Source: Desulfovirgula sp. (GTDB lineage: Bacteria; Bacillota; Desulfotomaculia; Desulfotomaculales; Nap2-2B). Taken from it: a stretch of DNA of 49,992 nt. The position numbers and the translations under genes were made by a program. Shown one piece after another: positions 37,382 to 48,031 of the stretch (position 1 is its first letter; the number at the start of each line of letters is the position of its first letter). The stretch lies in NCBI GenBank assembly GCA_020725585.1, contig DYES01000054.1:1-49992 (forward strand). Direction: 5' to 3'. A model generated the notes under the pieces. The model was not told the origin of the DNA and did not search any database. It saw only the letters and a list, made by a program, of their open reading frames with translations.

Positions 37382-38053
37382 TTAAACCTTTCCCTCCGCG
37401 CGCCACGTTACAGAGGTTATTGGTATTTGCGCCCTCATGGCCAGCAAGAGGCGCTGTTCGACTTCGTGCCAGTTCACCAGCTTCCACCAGGAATGTACGT
37501 AATCGCCGCGGCGGTTCTGGTAGTCCAGATAATAAGCGTGCTCCCACACGTCCAAAACCAGGATGGGAATGCCGCCCCACTGGGTGAGGTCCTGGTGCTT
37601 TTCGGCGGTTAAGATCTCCAAATGCCCCCATGCCGGCTGCCAGACCAAAACTGCCCAACCGGAAGCCTCCACGTCGATGGCGGCGGCGCTGAACTGCTCC
37701 TGGAAAGCTCTCAAGCTGCCAAAATAGCTGTTTATTTTCTCCAGAGTCTGCGTTGCGGGCTGCCCGCCCATTCCCGGAGGCGCCATCACAGTCCAGAAGA
37801 TGCTGTGTAAAAGATGCCCGGAACCATGAAAGGCAAGCTCGCGCTCCCAATGCTTGACCAGGGAAAAGTCGCCCGCCTGCCGCGCCTCCACCAGCTTAAG
37901 CTCAGCTTTGTTTAAACCTTCCACGTAAGATTTATGGTGGCGATCGTGATGGAACTGCAGCATTCTGGAGCTGATGACAGGCTCCAGCGCATTATAAGCA
38001 TAAGGCAGGGGCAGCAGGCGGTGCTGACCCGGGGGTACTACCATATGATGCAT
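37382..38053 (-). CDS. sodA: Superoxide dismutase, Fe/Mn family
   Basis: The metal ligands are visible: His in LQFHHDRHHKSYV, His in HLLHSIFW, and Asp/His in LDVWEHAYYLDYQNRR. Length 223 is slightly longer than usual. The region normally reading NGGGHxNHS is HGSGHLLHS, so second-shell residues are altered; whether Fe or Mn is used cannot be told. It disproportionates superoxide to O2 and H2O2, an alternative to the superoxide reductase encoded at 7.7 kb. No signal peptide is visible. Confidence 0.93.
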   Translation of the reverse strand: MHHMVVPPGQHRLLPLPYAYNALEPVISSRMLQFHHDRHHKSYVEGLNKAELKLVEARQAGDFSLVKHWERELAFHGSGHLLHSIFWTVMAPPGMGGQPATQTLEKINSYFGSLRAFQEQFSAAAIDVEASGWAVLVWQPAWGHLEILTAEKHQDLTQWGGIPILVLDVWEHAYYLDYQNRRGDYVHSWWKLVNWHEVEQRLLLAMRAQIPITSVTWRAEGKV

Positions 38054-38151
38054 AAACTACCAACTCCTAACTTTAGCTGTTTGTGTAATTATATGCTCAT
38101 TCTCTTCTCCAGGTGCTTCAGCCAGCAAAGCAACAAGCTCAAGGAGAAAAT

Positions 38152-38184
38152 AAAAAAACCGGCCCGTTAAAGGTTTACGGCCGG
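38152..38184 (-). terminator. Rho-independent terminator after the DUF47 gene
   Basis: On the minus strand CCGGCCGT and ACGGGCCGG form a stem with one bulge, followed by TTTTTTT. It lies 16 bp past the DUF47 stop codon and before sodA, which must therefore have its own promoter. Confidence 0.85.
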
Positions 38185-38199
38185 AGATGAAATTTAGTC

Positions 38200-38811
38200 C
38201 TAACTGCGCATAATGATGCCTTCGAGAACGTCCGCCACATCCTCACAAGCATCCAAAATGGATTCCGCCATTCCATAAATCTCCTTTAACTGGATAAGCT
38301 TTTTTAGTTCCAGGTTTTCCGAGAATAACATTTTAAGGCTTTCCCGGTATAGCTGATCGGCTTCGTTTTCCAGATCGTTGATCCGAAAGGTGTGGCGGCG
38401 GATGTCCTGAAGTTTCTTGGCGGCCAAAAGCTGGACGGCGGAGTCAATTTCTTCCGTACAACTCTCCACTAAACGTGCGAACAGACGCATATATGGATCC
38501 GGTTCCTGGATGTTGTATAAATCCAAGAGGTCGGCGCAGGCTTCTATTCCGTCAAGAACGTCGTCCAGCTTTACGGTGAGTTGCATGATATCTTCTCGCT
38601 CCAACGGGGTAACAAAAGTTTTATTTAAAGCTTTAAAAATGGCGTGAGTATATTGATCCCCCTGATCCTCTAAAACCTTAATGCTCTCCGCGTAAGCCTC
38701 AGTGTCGTGCAAATCTTGAACATTCTCGCGAAAAAGTTTGGCGGCTTGCTTAAGGTTGCCTGCAATCAAAAGAAAATGTTCAAAAAAGAAGTCGGGCCTT
38801 CGTTTAAGCAT
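38200..38811 (-). CDS. DUF47 (PhoU-like) protein, Pit accessory factor
   Basis: This 203-residue, all-helical protein has the DUF47 features PDFFFEHFLLIAGNL, EDQGDQYTHAIFKALNKTFVTPLEREDIMQL and KLDDVLDGIEACADLL, with acidic residues typical of PhoU-like metal sites. DUF47 proteins accompany Pit transporters and likely gate or regulate them. The ATG at 38811 follows GGAGGAG. It is divergent from the pit gene, where the two are more often in one operon. Confidence 0.9.
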   Translation of the reverse strand: MLKRRPDFFFEHFLLIAGNLKQAAKLFRENVQDLHDTEAYAESIKVLEDQGDQYTHAIFKALNKTFVTPLEREDIMQLTVKLDDVLDGIEACADLLDLYNIQEPDPYMRLFARLVESCTEEIDSAVQLLAAKKLQDIRRHTFRINDLENEADQLYRESLKMLFSENLELKKLIQLKEIYGMAESILDACEDVADVLEGIIMRS

Positions 38812-38922
38812 CAAACAAACTCCTCCATGGAAAACTTTAACACAAATATAAGATTAACAAGGTATTTCAGGCTTTTAATTACTTCTTTCTTTAAAAAATT
38901 TTAAACGTTGCTATAAACTATT

Positions 38923-38950
38923 GTCCAGTAAAATTATTTTTTTACCGGAC
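38923..38950. other. Stem-loop in the DUF47-pit divergent region
   Basis: GTCCAGTAAAA and TTTTTACCGGAC form a hairpin with one wobble around a short AT loop. It lies between the divergent start codons, along with an extended -10 (TGGTATGAT, 38989-38997) facing the permease. It could be an operator shared by both genes; no Pho box was recognised. Confidence 0.4.
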
Positions 38951-39108
38951 AAAAATTGACATCTGTTTAACAACTAGCGAGCTTTTTATGGTATGATATT
39001 AATGGCCTTTTATAAAATTACTGCCAAATTAGTATTCTTTCCGTTTTTTAACCAGCCTGCCAGAGACAAAAAAGACATAATTTCGATTTTCAAAGAAGGT
39101 AGCTTAAA

Positions 39109-40128
39109 TTGTTGGAAGTTAACCTGGTTACAATTATCGTAGTAATCATCCTGGCGCTTACCTTTGACTTTATAAACGGATTCCACGATACAGCCAATTC
39201 CATTGCCACATCGATTTCTACCAAAGCTTTACCGCCGAGAAGGGCCATTATCCTGGCTTCAGTGATGAATTTCGTTGGCGCAATGACTTTCACCGGAGTG
39301 GCTAAAACCATTGGGGGCAAAATTACCGACCCTTTGCAGCTTGCCAACGGACTGGTGATTGTCATTGCCGCCCTAGCGGCCGCGATCACGTGGAACCTGC
39401 TCACCTGGTATTACGGCCTGCCCAGCAGTTCATCCCACGCCTTGATCGGTTCCTTAACCGGCGCGGTGATTGCCGCCGCCGGCTTTTCCGCAGTCAACTT
39501 TTACGGCTTCCTGAATATTATCGAAGCACTGGTCTTTTCACCAATAATTGCCTTTATGACGGGTTTTCTGATCATGACCCTTATTAAACTGATTTTTCGC
39601 CGCGCCATTCCTCATATAATAAACCGCCGATTCCGTTTCTTGCAGATTTTTACCGCTGCTTTTCAGGCTTTTTCCCACGGCACCAACGACGCCCAAAAAA
39701 CGATGGGGATCATTACTTTCGCGCTTGTCGCCGGCGGCTTTCAGGGCACCCTGGACATACCTTTGTGGGTTAAGGTCGCTGCGGCCCTGGCGATGGCCGC
39801 GGGCACTTCGGTAGGCGGATGGAGAATCATCAAGACGGTGGGGACAAGAATCATCAAGGTGGAGCCGGGCAGCGGTTTTTCCGCGGACTTAAGCTCCGCC
39901 CTGGTGATCCTCGGCGCCACTTTGCTTAAACTCCCGGTGAGCACAACCCATGTGATTTCATCATCCATTATGGGGGTAGGCTCCGCCAAACGCCTTTCCA
40001 CTGTTAAGTGGGGGACAAGTCAAAAAATCGTCCTGGCCTGGCTGGTAACGCTGCCGGTAACTGCCCTCTTGGCAGGCTTATCATACGCAACGTTCCTTGG
40101 TCTAAGCCGGCTTTTGGCAATTTTGTAA
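39109..40128 (+). CDS. pit: Inorganic phosphate transporter, Pit family
   Basis: The two inverted PiT signatures are present: FDFINGFHDTANSIATSIS near residue 16 and QAFSHGTNDAQKTMGIITFAL near residue 185. About ten hydrophobic segments surround them. It is a low-affinity phosphate (metal-phosphate) importer driven by H+ or Na+. The start is TTG 39109, after GAAGGTAG. Length 339 is typical of the short bacterial form. It ends 29 bp from the end of the convergent lysS gene. Confidence 0.94.
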   Translation: MLEVNLVTIIVVIILALTFDFINGFHDTANSIATSISTKALPPRRAIILASVMNFVGAMTFTGVAKTIGGKITDPLQLANGLVIVIAALAAAITWNLLTWYYGLPSSSSHALIGSLTGAVIAAAGFSAVNFYGFLNIIEALVFSPIIAFMTGFLIMTLIKLIFRRAIPHIINRRFRFLQIFTAAFQAFSHGTNDAQKTMGIITFALVAGGFQGTLDIPLWVKVAAALAMAAGTSVGGWRIIKTVGTRIIKVEPGSGFSADLSSALVILGATLLKLPVSTTHVISSSIMGVGSAKRLSTVKWGTSQKIVLAWLVTLPVTALLAGLSYATFLGLSRLLAIL

Positions 40129-40156
40129 ACATCATTATTTCAAAAAACCCCCGCAC

Positions 40157-41713
<1,557 letters not shown>

Positions 41714-41731
41714 TCAAAAACCCAGCTAGAA

Positions 41732-42214
41732 TCAGGATATATCCACGATCTGGAACCTAAAAAGGCCGGCCGGGACGGTGATTTCCACCACATTGCCCTT
41801 TCGCTTGCCCATGATGGCCTTGCCTACCGGCGACTCATTTGATATTTTTTTCGCTTCGGGATCGGCCTCCGCGGAGCCGACAATGGTATACTGGAACTCG
41901 CTCCCCTGTTCGAGGTCGCGGAGGGTCACCGTGGAGCCGAGTCCCACCACTTCTGTGGCCCCCGCTTCGCAATCGATGATGCGGGCGTTGCGGAGCATTT
42001 TTTCCAGGGTCAAAATGCGGCCTTCAACGAACGCCTGTTCATTTTTCGCGTCCTCGTACTCGGAATTTTCGGAGATGTCGCCAAACTCAATCGCCTGCTT
42101 AATCCGCTGCGCCACCTCCCGGCGCCTGACGGATTTTAAAATTTCCAGCTCGCCCTCTAATTTTTTCAGCCCCGCCAAAGTCAAGGGCACTTCTTTTTCC
42201 TTTTCCTTTTTCAT
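41732..42214 (-). CDS. greA: Transcription elongation factor GreA
   Basis: The N-terminal coiled coil has the acidic tip region (EFGDISENSEYEDAKNEQAF) that enters the RNA polymerase channel, and the C-terminal domain reads GSAEADPEAKKISNESPVGKAI. It rescues backtracked polymerase by stimulating RNA cleavage. Length 160 is normal. It precedes lysS by 42 bp. Confidence 0.96.
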   Translation of the reverse strand: MKKEKEKEVPLTLAGLKKLEGELEILKSVRRREVAQRIKQAIEFGDISENSEYEDAKNEQAFVEGRILTLEKMLRNARIIDCEAGATEVVGLGSTVTLRDLEQGSEFQYTIVGSAEADPEAKKISNESPVGKAIMGKRKGNVVEITVPAGLFRFQIVDIS

Positions 42215-42422
42215 TCAATCCGTCTCCCCAAATCCAAACTTTTCGTCAAAGTATATGCGCAGATAAATCTTGTTTATGCAAAACTTAAGCACTGCCTTGC
42301 CCTTTCCAGCAGCAGTGCCGAAAAAACAATATTTTCACTCATTATAAGGAGAACCCCTTGCTTTGTCAAGGCAAAGTTTTTCCCGCACCGAAGGCCCGTA
42401 TCGCTCCTCTTGAGCCCCTCGC

Positions 42423-43514
42423 TCAACCCATATTTACCGCCTCTTTGCGGCGCTGCCGGGCTCTTTCTTTCACCTGCTCGATTTCCTCGCTGCTGACGGC
42501 CCGCTCAAAGCTCCGAAAACCGGCCAATTTAAAGCCGTGCTTTTTCGCCAGCCGGCTGATTTCCTCCACCTGCCCGACGGTCAAATCCCTGCCCAGCGAA
42601 AAATTCTCGTAGCGCCTTTCCAGGGCAAGCACCATTGTTTCGGCCATGCACGCGTAGGCCATCCCCGGCGGGAAACCGAAGTCAAAGCCGAAGTCTATTT
42701 CCCCGGGAACTTCGATCACGCCACCCTCAATCACCAGCACGTCATCCCTTTCCTCGGCCACCCGCCTGCTCACGTTGCGCGGGCGCGCCACATCGCATAC
42801 CACCGCTCCGGGCATTAAATCCTGCGGGCCGATGATGGTGTCGGTGGCGCTGGTAACGGCGATGACTACCTGGGCGTTGGCCAGCGACTGCTTCACGTTG
42901 TCCGTGATTTTCACGGACAAGCCGGTTTCGTAGAGGACTTTCGCCGCCAGCTCCTCCAGGTTTGCCTTGTTGCGCGCCACCAGGGTCATTTTGCTCGCTT
43001 CCCTGGCCAAAAGAAGTGTGCACACCTTCCCAATTGAGCCGGTGGCCCCCAGGATGACAATTTCCGCCGTTCTTATGTCGTGCCCCATTAAGCGAGCGGC
43101 CTCTTTGGCCCCCTCGATGGCCGTGGCTACGGTGTAGCTGTTCCCCGTCGTCACCGCAATCCTTAGATTTTTAGCGATGGTGACGCCCGCATCCCCCACC
43201 ACCGAACTGAAGGCGCCCAGCCCCATAATTTTCGCCCCCAGCTTCTCCGCCACGCGGCCGGTCTGAATAATGCGTTTATAAACAAACTTTTCTGGGAGCG
43301 CAATCATCTGCCGGGCAGTCAAGGGGCAGGAGACAAACCATCCTTCCGCTTCGCTATAAGGGGTCTTAATGCCGGTTATGTGCGAAAGCTTCATCGGCGG
43401 CACCAGGCGAAAAACGCCCTCAACCACCCGTTCCGGGAGGTGCCGGGTAAAGGGAAATTTTCTGGCCACATCGCGGACATCTAGAGGGTGAATAAGAAAG
43501 GCAAATTTTTCCAC
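42423..43514 (-). CDS. Predicted NAD(P)-dependent dehydrogenase, similar to acyl-ACP reductase (AAR)/COG5322
   Basis: A Rossmann domain starts about residue 145 with EIVILGATGSIGKVCTLLLAREASKMTLVARNK, giving GxTGxxG nucleotide binding. The N-terminal domain (FAFLIHPLDVRDVARKFPF, LGAFSSVVGDAGVTIAKN, AVTTGNSYTVATAIEG) resembles cyanobacterial long-chain acyl-ACP reductases and predicted amino-acid dehydrogenases. The substrate is unknown; the Cys position used by AAR is not clearly identifiable. It lies between dusB and greA, where this class is often inserted in Desulfotomaculum-type genomes. Confidence 0.7.
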   Translation of the reverse strand: MEKFAFLIHPLDVRDVARKFPFTRHLPERVVEGVFRLVPPMKLSHITGIKTPYSEAEGWFVSCPLTARQMIALPEKFVYKRIIQTGRVAEKLGAKIMGLGAFSSVVGDAGVTIAKNLRIAVTTGNSYTVATAIEGAKEAARLMGHDIRTAEIVILGATGSIGKVCTLLLAREASKMTLVARNKANLEELAAKVLYETGLSVKITDNVKQSLANAQVVIAVTSATDTIIGPQDLMPGAVVCDVARPRNVSRRVAEERDDVLVIEGGVIEVPGEIDFGFDFGFPPGMAYACMAETMVLALERRYENFSLGRDLTVGQVEEISRLAKKHGFKLAGFRSFERAVSSEEIEQVKERARQRRKEAVNMG

Positions 43515-43566
43515 GCGGGGGTCCCCCCTTGATTCGTATTTGAACCGAATTTAAACCGAAAAAGTA

Positions 43567-43586
43567 TGTGCACATATCTGTGCACA
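43567..43586. promoter_or_regulatory. Tandem palindromic operator candidate TGTGCACA-N4-TGTGCACA
   Basis: Two identical 8-bp palindromes with a 12-bp repeat period lie about 55 bp upstream of the AAR-like dehydrogenase start. They look like a double operator site for an unknown repressor. Confidence 0.45.
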
Positions 43587-43660
43587 CCCATTCTAACAAA
43601 ACACCGCCTCAAAAGCAAGGCTCCCCGCCGGCAGGGGCCAGCCGCCCCACCCGATTTCCT

Positions 43661-44623
43661 TTACAGCATCGCCGCTAATAATACTTCTTTTAACTCTTCA
43701 GCAGAAGCCGCCTGGTTTATTCTCACCCGCACCTTGGCCGCGTCGCGCATTCCCTTGACATACCAGGCCGCGTGTTTGCGCATGGCCAGCACGGCCAGCC
43801 TTTCGCCCTTGGCTTCCACCAGAAGCTGCAGGTGCCTTAAGGCGACCTCGATCCTCTCCCGAAGAGAAGGCGGCACCAGCAGCTCCCCCGTGGCCAGGTA
43901 ATGAACGGTCTGCCTGAAAATCCAGGGATTGCCCAGAGCGGCGCGTCCGATCATCACCGCGTCGCACCCCGTCTGATTGATCATTTGCAGCGCGTCCTGG
44001 GGCGTGAAGATGTCTCCGTTGCCAATCACTGGAATATTTACCGCTTCCTTCACGGCCCGGATAATGTCCCAGTCGGCCCGCCCGCTGTAAAACTGGGAAC
44101 GAAGGCGTCCGTGAACGGTGACCGCGGACGCCCCCGCGGCTTCCACCATGCGGGCCAGCAAAACGGCGTTGACGGAATTTTCGTCCCACCCTTTGCGCAT
44201 TTTGACGGTAACCGGAACGCTGACCCTGCCGGCCACTTCCCGCACGATGCGCGCGGCCAGTCCCGGATTTTTCATCAACGCCGCTCCTTCCCCGTTATTG
44301 ACGATCTTCGGGGTGGGGCAGCCCATGTTCAGATCGATAATGTCGGCGCCCATCTCCTCAGCAACAACCGCGGCCCGGGCCATGCAATCGGGGTTTGCGC
44401 CAAAAATCTGCACGCTCAACGGCCCAGGCTCGCCCTCGTGATCCAGAATGCTCAGCGTGCGCGGGTTGCCGTACAAAAGGGCCTGGTCGCTGACCATTTC
44501 GGTGCACGCCAGGCCGCATCCGAACTCCCGGGCCAGAATCCGAAACGCCTTGTCGGTAACCCCGGCCATGGGGGCGGCGATCACTGGGTTGGCCAATTTA
44601 ACACTGCCGATCTGCATAGCCAT
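43661..44623 (-). CDS. dusB: tRNA-dihydrouridine synthase, DusB
   Basis: The TIM-barrel flavoenzyme motifs are present: NPVIAAPMAGVTDKAFR, INMGCP-like LNMGCPTPKIVNNGEGAAL, the substrate Cys in GCP, VKMRKGWDEN, VHGRLRSQFYSGRADW and GNGDIFTPQDALQM. It reduces uridines in tRNA with NADPH/FMN. ATG 44623, 1 bp after the coaX stop, is chosen; upstream ATG 44659 has no ribosome-binding site. It belongs to the coaX-dusB-greA-lysS cluster. Confidence 0.95.
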   Translation of the reverse strand: MAMQIGSVKLANPVIAAPMAGVTDKAFRILAREFGCGLACTEMVSDQALLYGNPRTLSILDHEGEPGPLSVQIFGANPDCMARAAVVAEEMGADIIDLNMGCPTPKIVNNGEGAALMKNPGLAARIVREVAGRVSVPVTVKMRKGWDENSVNAVLLARMVEAAGASAVTVHGRLRSQFYSGRADWDIIRAVKEAVNIPVIGNGDIFTPQDALQMINQTGCDAVMIGRAALGNPWIFRQTVHYLATGELLVPPSLRERIEVALRHLQLLVEAKGERLAVLAMRKHAAWYVKGMRDAAKVRVRINQAASAEELKEVLLAAML

Positions 44624-44624
44624 T

Positions 44625-45407
44625 CTAGCTGCGGGAGGCGTCTCCCCGGTTGCGCTCATAAATAATTCTCAGCCCGATCAGGGTAAGCAGCGGCTCCACC
44701 CGGTCAATGGCGCCGGCCTCCCTGGCAATTAATTCCGCCAGCCCTCCCGTAGCGATCACCAGCGCCTCTTGACCCATTTCTTTTTTCATCCGCCGGACGA
44801 TCTCGTCCACCTGCCCGGCAAAACCGTAAATTATCCCCGATTGCATGCTGTGCACGGTATTCTTCCCGATCACCGAGGGAGGCCGGACAAATTCCACCCG
44901 CGGCAGCTTGGCGGCGCGCGCAAAAAGCGCCTCGGTGGAAATCCCGATGCCGGGCGCGATGGCTCCGCCCAAATATTCGCCCCTGGCGGAAATGGCGCAA
45001 AAGGTAGTGGCTGTGCCGAAATCAACAATGATTAAAGGGCCCCCAAAAAGCTCGTAGCCCGCCACAGCGTTTACAATCCGGTCCGCCCCTACCTCCTTGG
45101 GATTCTCGTACCTGATGGCCAGGCCCGTTTTAATGCCCGGCCCCACCACCAGGGGTTCGACGCCAAAATATTTTCGCGCCATCTGCTCCAGCGACAGCAT
45201 CAAGGGGGGAACTACGGAGGAAATGACCATATCTTTAATTTCATGCAGCGCAACGTCGATTGACCGGAGCAGATCCCGCAAAATAATGCCGTATTCGTCG
45301 GCAGTGCGGTGGGGCAGGGTAGAAAGCCGCCAATGCTCCAGAAGTTCCTTTCCTTTATATACCCCCAGCACAATATTTGTATTCCCTACGTCAAAGACAA
45401 GGATCAT
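44625..45407 (-). CDS. coaX: Type III pantothenate kinase
   Basis: The ASKHA-fold motifs [14 protein letters not shown] (phosphate 1), [24 protein letters not shown] (phosphate 2) and ATGGLAELI are intact. It phosphorylates pantothenate, the first CoA-biosynthetic step, and is feedback-resistant. Length 260 is normal. It lies directly upstream of dusB with no gap. Confidence 0.96.
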   Translation of the reverse strand: MILVFDVGNTNIVLGVYKGKELLEHWRLSTLPHRTADEYGIILRDLLRSIDVALHEIKDMVISSVVPPLMLSLEQMARKYFGVEPLVVGPGIKTGLAIRYENPKEVGADRIVNAVAGYELFGGPLIIVDFGTATTFCAISARGEYLGGAIAPGIGISTEALFARAAKLPRVEFVRPPSVIGKNTVHSMQSGIIYGFAGQVDEIVRRMKKEMGQEALVIATGGLAELIAREAGAIDRVEPLLTLIGLRIIYERNRGDASRS

Positions 45408-45564
45408 GGAAAATCACCCTGAAATTTTTAAGCCCATTGTACCAAAGGGCCTTTTCCTGCGCAAGATTTGTTTTCTTTCCGGCCCTTTAAGTCCCAGAAC
45501 AGCCAACCCCCCGCCTGATCCACAGCCTTCCCGCGCCTAAGGACACTTTTTCATCTGCTGAGTT

Positions 45565-46131
45565 TCACTTTTTGCCGCGATAGACCCCCAGCCGCCTGCT
45601 GATCGCCCTCGCCAGGGCCGCGGCGGCCGCTGCTTTGAGCAAATCAAGGGCGATAAAAGGGAGAAACCCGATCTTAATCACCTGCAGGGCAGAAAAAGTT
45701 TTTCCCAGATAAAAATTTAAAATGAGGTAAAGATAAGGCAGGCCAAAGAGATAAATTACCGCCAGCCCCCCCACCATGGCTAAAAAGTAACGGAAGAAAC
45801 CGGGCTGCCCCTTCTCGGGCAAGAGCGCCCCGGCTGCATAGGCCCCGCCGATGAAACCGACCAGGTAGCCGAAGGTGGGCTGCAAAACATAGGCGGGACC
45901 GCCAAAAGGAGGCTTTTCAAAAACTGGCAGGCCGATTAAGCCCAGCAGCACATATACCAGCATGGAGAGAGCCCCCACTTTTGCTCCCAGTATGGCGCCG
46001 GCCAGCATAACCACAAAAGGCACCAGACTGAAAGGAACCACCGGGGCCCCGAAGCGAAACAAGGCCGCCGCCACCACGGCCAAAGCGGCAAACAGGGCCG
46101 CCAAAATCATTTCCCTGACGGCAAGCTTCAC
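45565..46131 (-). CDS. bioY: Biotin transporter BioY
   Basis: This small membrane protein of about six hydrophobic segments has the BioY features PFVVMLAGAILGAKVGALSMLVYVLLGLIGLPVF and FGGPAYVLQPTFGYLVGF. It is the substrate-binding S component of an ECF biotin importer. GTG 46131 is chosen because AAGGAGAGG lies 6 bp upstream; ATG 46149 has no such site. Its promoter region carries a BirA operator. No ECF A or T components are in the window. Confidence 0.93.
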   Translation of the reverse strand: MKLAVREMILAALFAALAVVAAALFRFGAPVVPFSLVPFVVMLAGAILGAKVGALSMLVYVLLGLIGLPVFEKPPFGGPAYVLQPTFGYLVGFIGGAYAAGALLPEKGQPGFFRYFLAMVGGLAVIYLFGLPYLYLILNFYLGKTFSALQVIKIGFLPFIALDLLKAAAAAALARAISRRLGVYRGKK

Positions 46132-46213
46132 CAACAACCTCTCCTTCATAGAGAATTAACGGAAGAGAATTTGCCTTTCTCCATCTGCTCTGGCATTTCT
46201 TCAATTAAGGACA

Positions 46214-46247
46214 ATTGTTAACCAAAAATAATATCCTGGTTAACAAT
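46214..46247. promoter_or_regulatory. BirA operator between birA and bioY
   Basis: A perfect 10-bp inverted repeat ATTGTTAACC-N14-GGTTAACAAT matches the Firmicutes BirA operator. It lies 83 bp upstream of the bioY start, so biotin-loaded BirA should repress bioY. Confidence 0.92.
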
Positions 46248-46265
46248 TTCCCTAAAAATAAAGGC

Positions 46266-47240
46266 TCAAAAAGGGCGCAGAGAAACCTCCCCGGCCACAA
46301 ATTTCCTGAGCGCGCCATTTTCCAACCGCAAGATTAAATTGCCTTCCTCGTCTACATCTTCAGCCCACCCCTCCACGCTTTCCTTTAAGCTGCTCACCCT
46401 GACCGGGCGGCGCAGCGTTACGCAGATCTCTTTCCAGAGCTCCAGAACGGGAGAAAAGCCCTCCTCTAACCATATTCGATAAAGCTGTTCCATTTCCTGC
46501 AGGTAGGCCTGAAGCAGCTTTATTCTGGAAACGTCCCGGCCCGTAAACATCTTTAAAGATGCGGCCGAGTCTCTAATTTCCTCGGGAAAATCCTCCCCAT
46601 TGAGATTGACGTTGATGCCGGTGCCAATGATTAAATAATTTATCCGCTCTATTTCCGCGCTCATCTCGGTAAGGATGCCGCAGATCTTTTTGCCTCCCAG
46701 CAAGAGATCGTTAGGCCACTTAATGCCCGGCACGAGGCCGGCCGCCTGCTGCACGGCGCGGGCCACGGCAACGGCGGTGAGCATGGTCAGCGGCGGCGCA
46801 GCGGCTGGATTCACGGAAGGGTAAAGGATCAGGGAGCACCAGACTCCTTTCCCGCAAGGAGAAAACCACCCACGGCCCAGCCGCCCCCGCCCTCCCGTCT
46901 GCTCCTCCGCCACCACCAGGGCGCCGTCCGGCGCTCCCGAGAGGGCCAAATCCCGCGCCAGGATATTTGTCGAGGGCGCCTGTGGATAGTAAAAAATGTG
47001 CCGTCCGATAAATTCCGTTTTCAGCCCGGAAAGAATTTCCTGCGGGTAGAGGCGGTCGGGCACGCCTACCAGCCGGTAGCCGGCGTTCTGCTGGGAGAGA
47101 ATGTCGTAGCCTTCCGCGCGCAGCGCCTGGATATGCTTCCAGACGGCCGTGCGGGAAACGCCGAGTTCTTTGCAGAGCACTTCCCCCGAGACAAATTCGG
47201 GTTGAGATTCTTTTAAGAGGCGCAAAATCTGCTCTTTCAT
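46266..47240 (-). CDS. birA: Biotin protein ligase / biotin operon repressor (bifunctional BirA)
   Basis: The N-terminal winged helix (KEQILRLLKESQPEFVSGEVLCKELGVSRTAVWKHI) binds DNA. The ligase domain has GGRGRLGRGWFSP, the KWPNDLL motif and GTGINVN. It makes biotinyl-AMP and attaches biotin to carrier proteins, and represses bioY through the operator nearby. The start is uncertain: ATG 47240 fits family length, while ATG 47285 would overlap the preceding gene. About 324 residues. Confidence 0.95.
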   Translation of the reverse strand: MKEQILRLLKESQPEFVSGEVLCKELGVSRTAVWKHIQALRAEGYDILSQQNAGYRLVGVPDRLYPQEILSGLKTEFIGRHIFYYPQAPSTNILARDLALSGAPDGALVVAEEQTGGRGRLGRGWFSPCGKGVWCSLILYPSVNPAAAPPLTMLTAVAVARAVQQAAGLVPGIKWPNDLLLGGKKICGILTEMSAEIERINYLIIGTGINVNLNGEDFPEEIRDSAASLKMFTGRDVSRIKLLQAYLQEMEQLYRIWLEEGFSPVLELWKEICVTLRRPVRVSSLKESVEGWAEDVDEEGNLILRLENGALRKFVAGEVSLRPF

Positions 47241-47247
47241 CTTCCCA

Positions 47248-47802
47248 TCAATTTTCTGCCGCCCCGCTCTGCTTCCCTTCTTCATACCGGGCGAGCAAAA
47301 AAAGAAGGTCGGCCATCCTGTTTAGATATTTTAAAATATTTTCATTGGGAAGCTGCCCTTCCTCAAATAGTTGGGCGGCCCTTCTTTCCGCCCGGCGCAC
47401 CACGGTACGGGCCAGGTCAATGGCGGCGGAGGCGGCCGTTTCTCCCGGGATGATAAACTCCTCGGGAACGGACACCTCCTCCTCCAGTTCCTCAATCAAC
47501 ATAGTCAGGCGGCTCACCATTTCCCCGGTGACAACAGGACCCCGGAAGCTGTACTCCGCATAGTGATCCGGGGGAACGGCCAACTCAGCGGCGGGGACAA
47601 ACAATTCTTTTTGGGCGACAGACAAAACGTGGCGGACTTTTTCCTTTCTTGTCAGGGCACGCGCCAGGCCAAGCGCGGAAACGGCTTCGTCGACGGTTCC
47701 GAAAAACTCGCAGCGGGAGCTGGCTTTTGAAATCCGTCTGCCGTAAAGCAAGCTCGTCTCGGCCCGATCCCCTTTTTCATTAAAGTTTTTCAAAAAATTC
47801 AC
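47248..47802 (-). CDS. Cob(I)alamin adenosyltransferase, PduO type
   Basis: The N-terminal ATP-binding loop (NEKGDRAETSLLYGRRISK) is a variant of the TRTGDKGxTxL motif. FFGTVDEAVSALG, IPGETAASAAIDLARTVVRRAERR and LNRMADLLFLLAR complete the family signature. It makes adenosylcobalamin from cob(I)alamin and ATP. The loop differs from the canonical motif (Arg-Ala for Lys-Gly), so ATP affinity may differ. It stands upstream of birA with the ends overlapping or nearly so; fits with the B12-binding-type protein at 0.6 kb. Confidence 0.9.
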   Translation of the reverse strand: MNFLKNFNEKGDRAETSLLYGRRISKASSRCEFFGTVDEAVSALGLARALTRKEKVRHVLSVAQKELFVPAAELAVPPDHYAEYSFRGPVVTGEMVSRLTMLIEELEEEVSVPEEFIIPGETAASAAIDLARTVVRRAERRAAQLFEEGQLPNENILKYLNRMADLLFLLARYEEGKQSGAAEN

Positions 47803-48031
47803 CCCTAATCCCCTTTAATTTCCCCCTCCAGTCTTTTCTCTGACACTTTTTCTTTTTTTCTTGTTTTCTTGTTTTCGTTCATCGACCCTAACTATTTATT
47901 CCTTTTCCCTCCTCACCCCTTTTTGCCCCTTCTTCGTTTTTACAACTTCTCTTCCTGCCTCAAAAATCCTGCAAAAAAATCCTTTCTCAACATATTTTAA
48001 CCTTCCCCCGGCCAGGAGAAAACACCGCCTT

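Noticed and set aside
37257-37850. 197-residue open frame on the minus strand overlapping sodA in another frame
   Set aside because: No family resemblance and Arg/Gly-rich; sodA is well supported.
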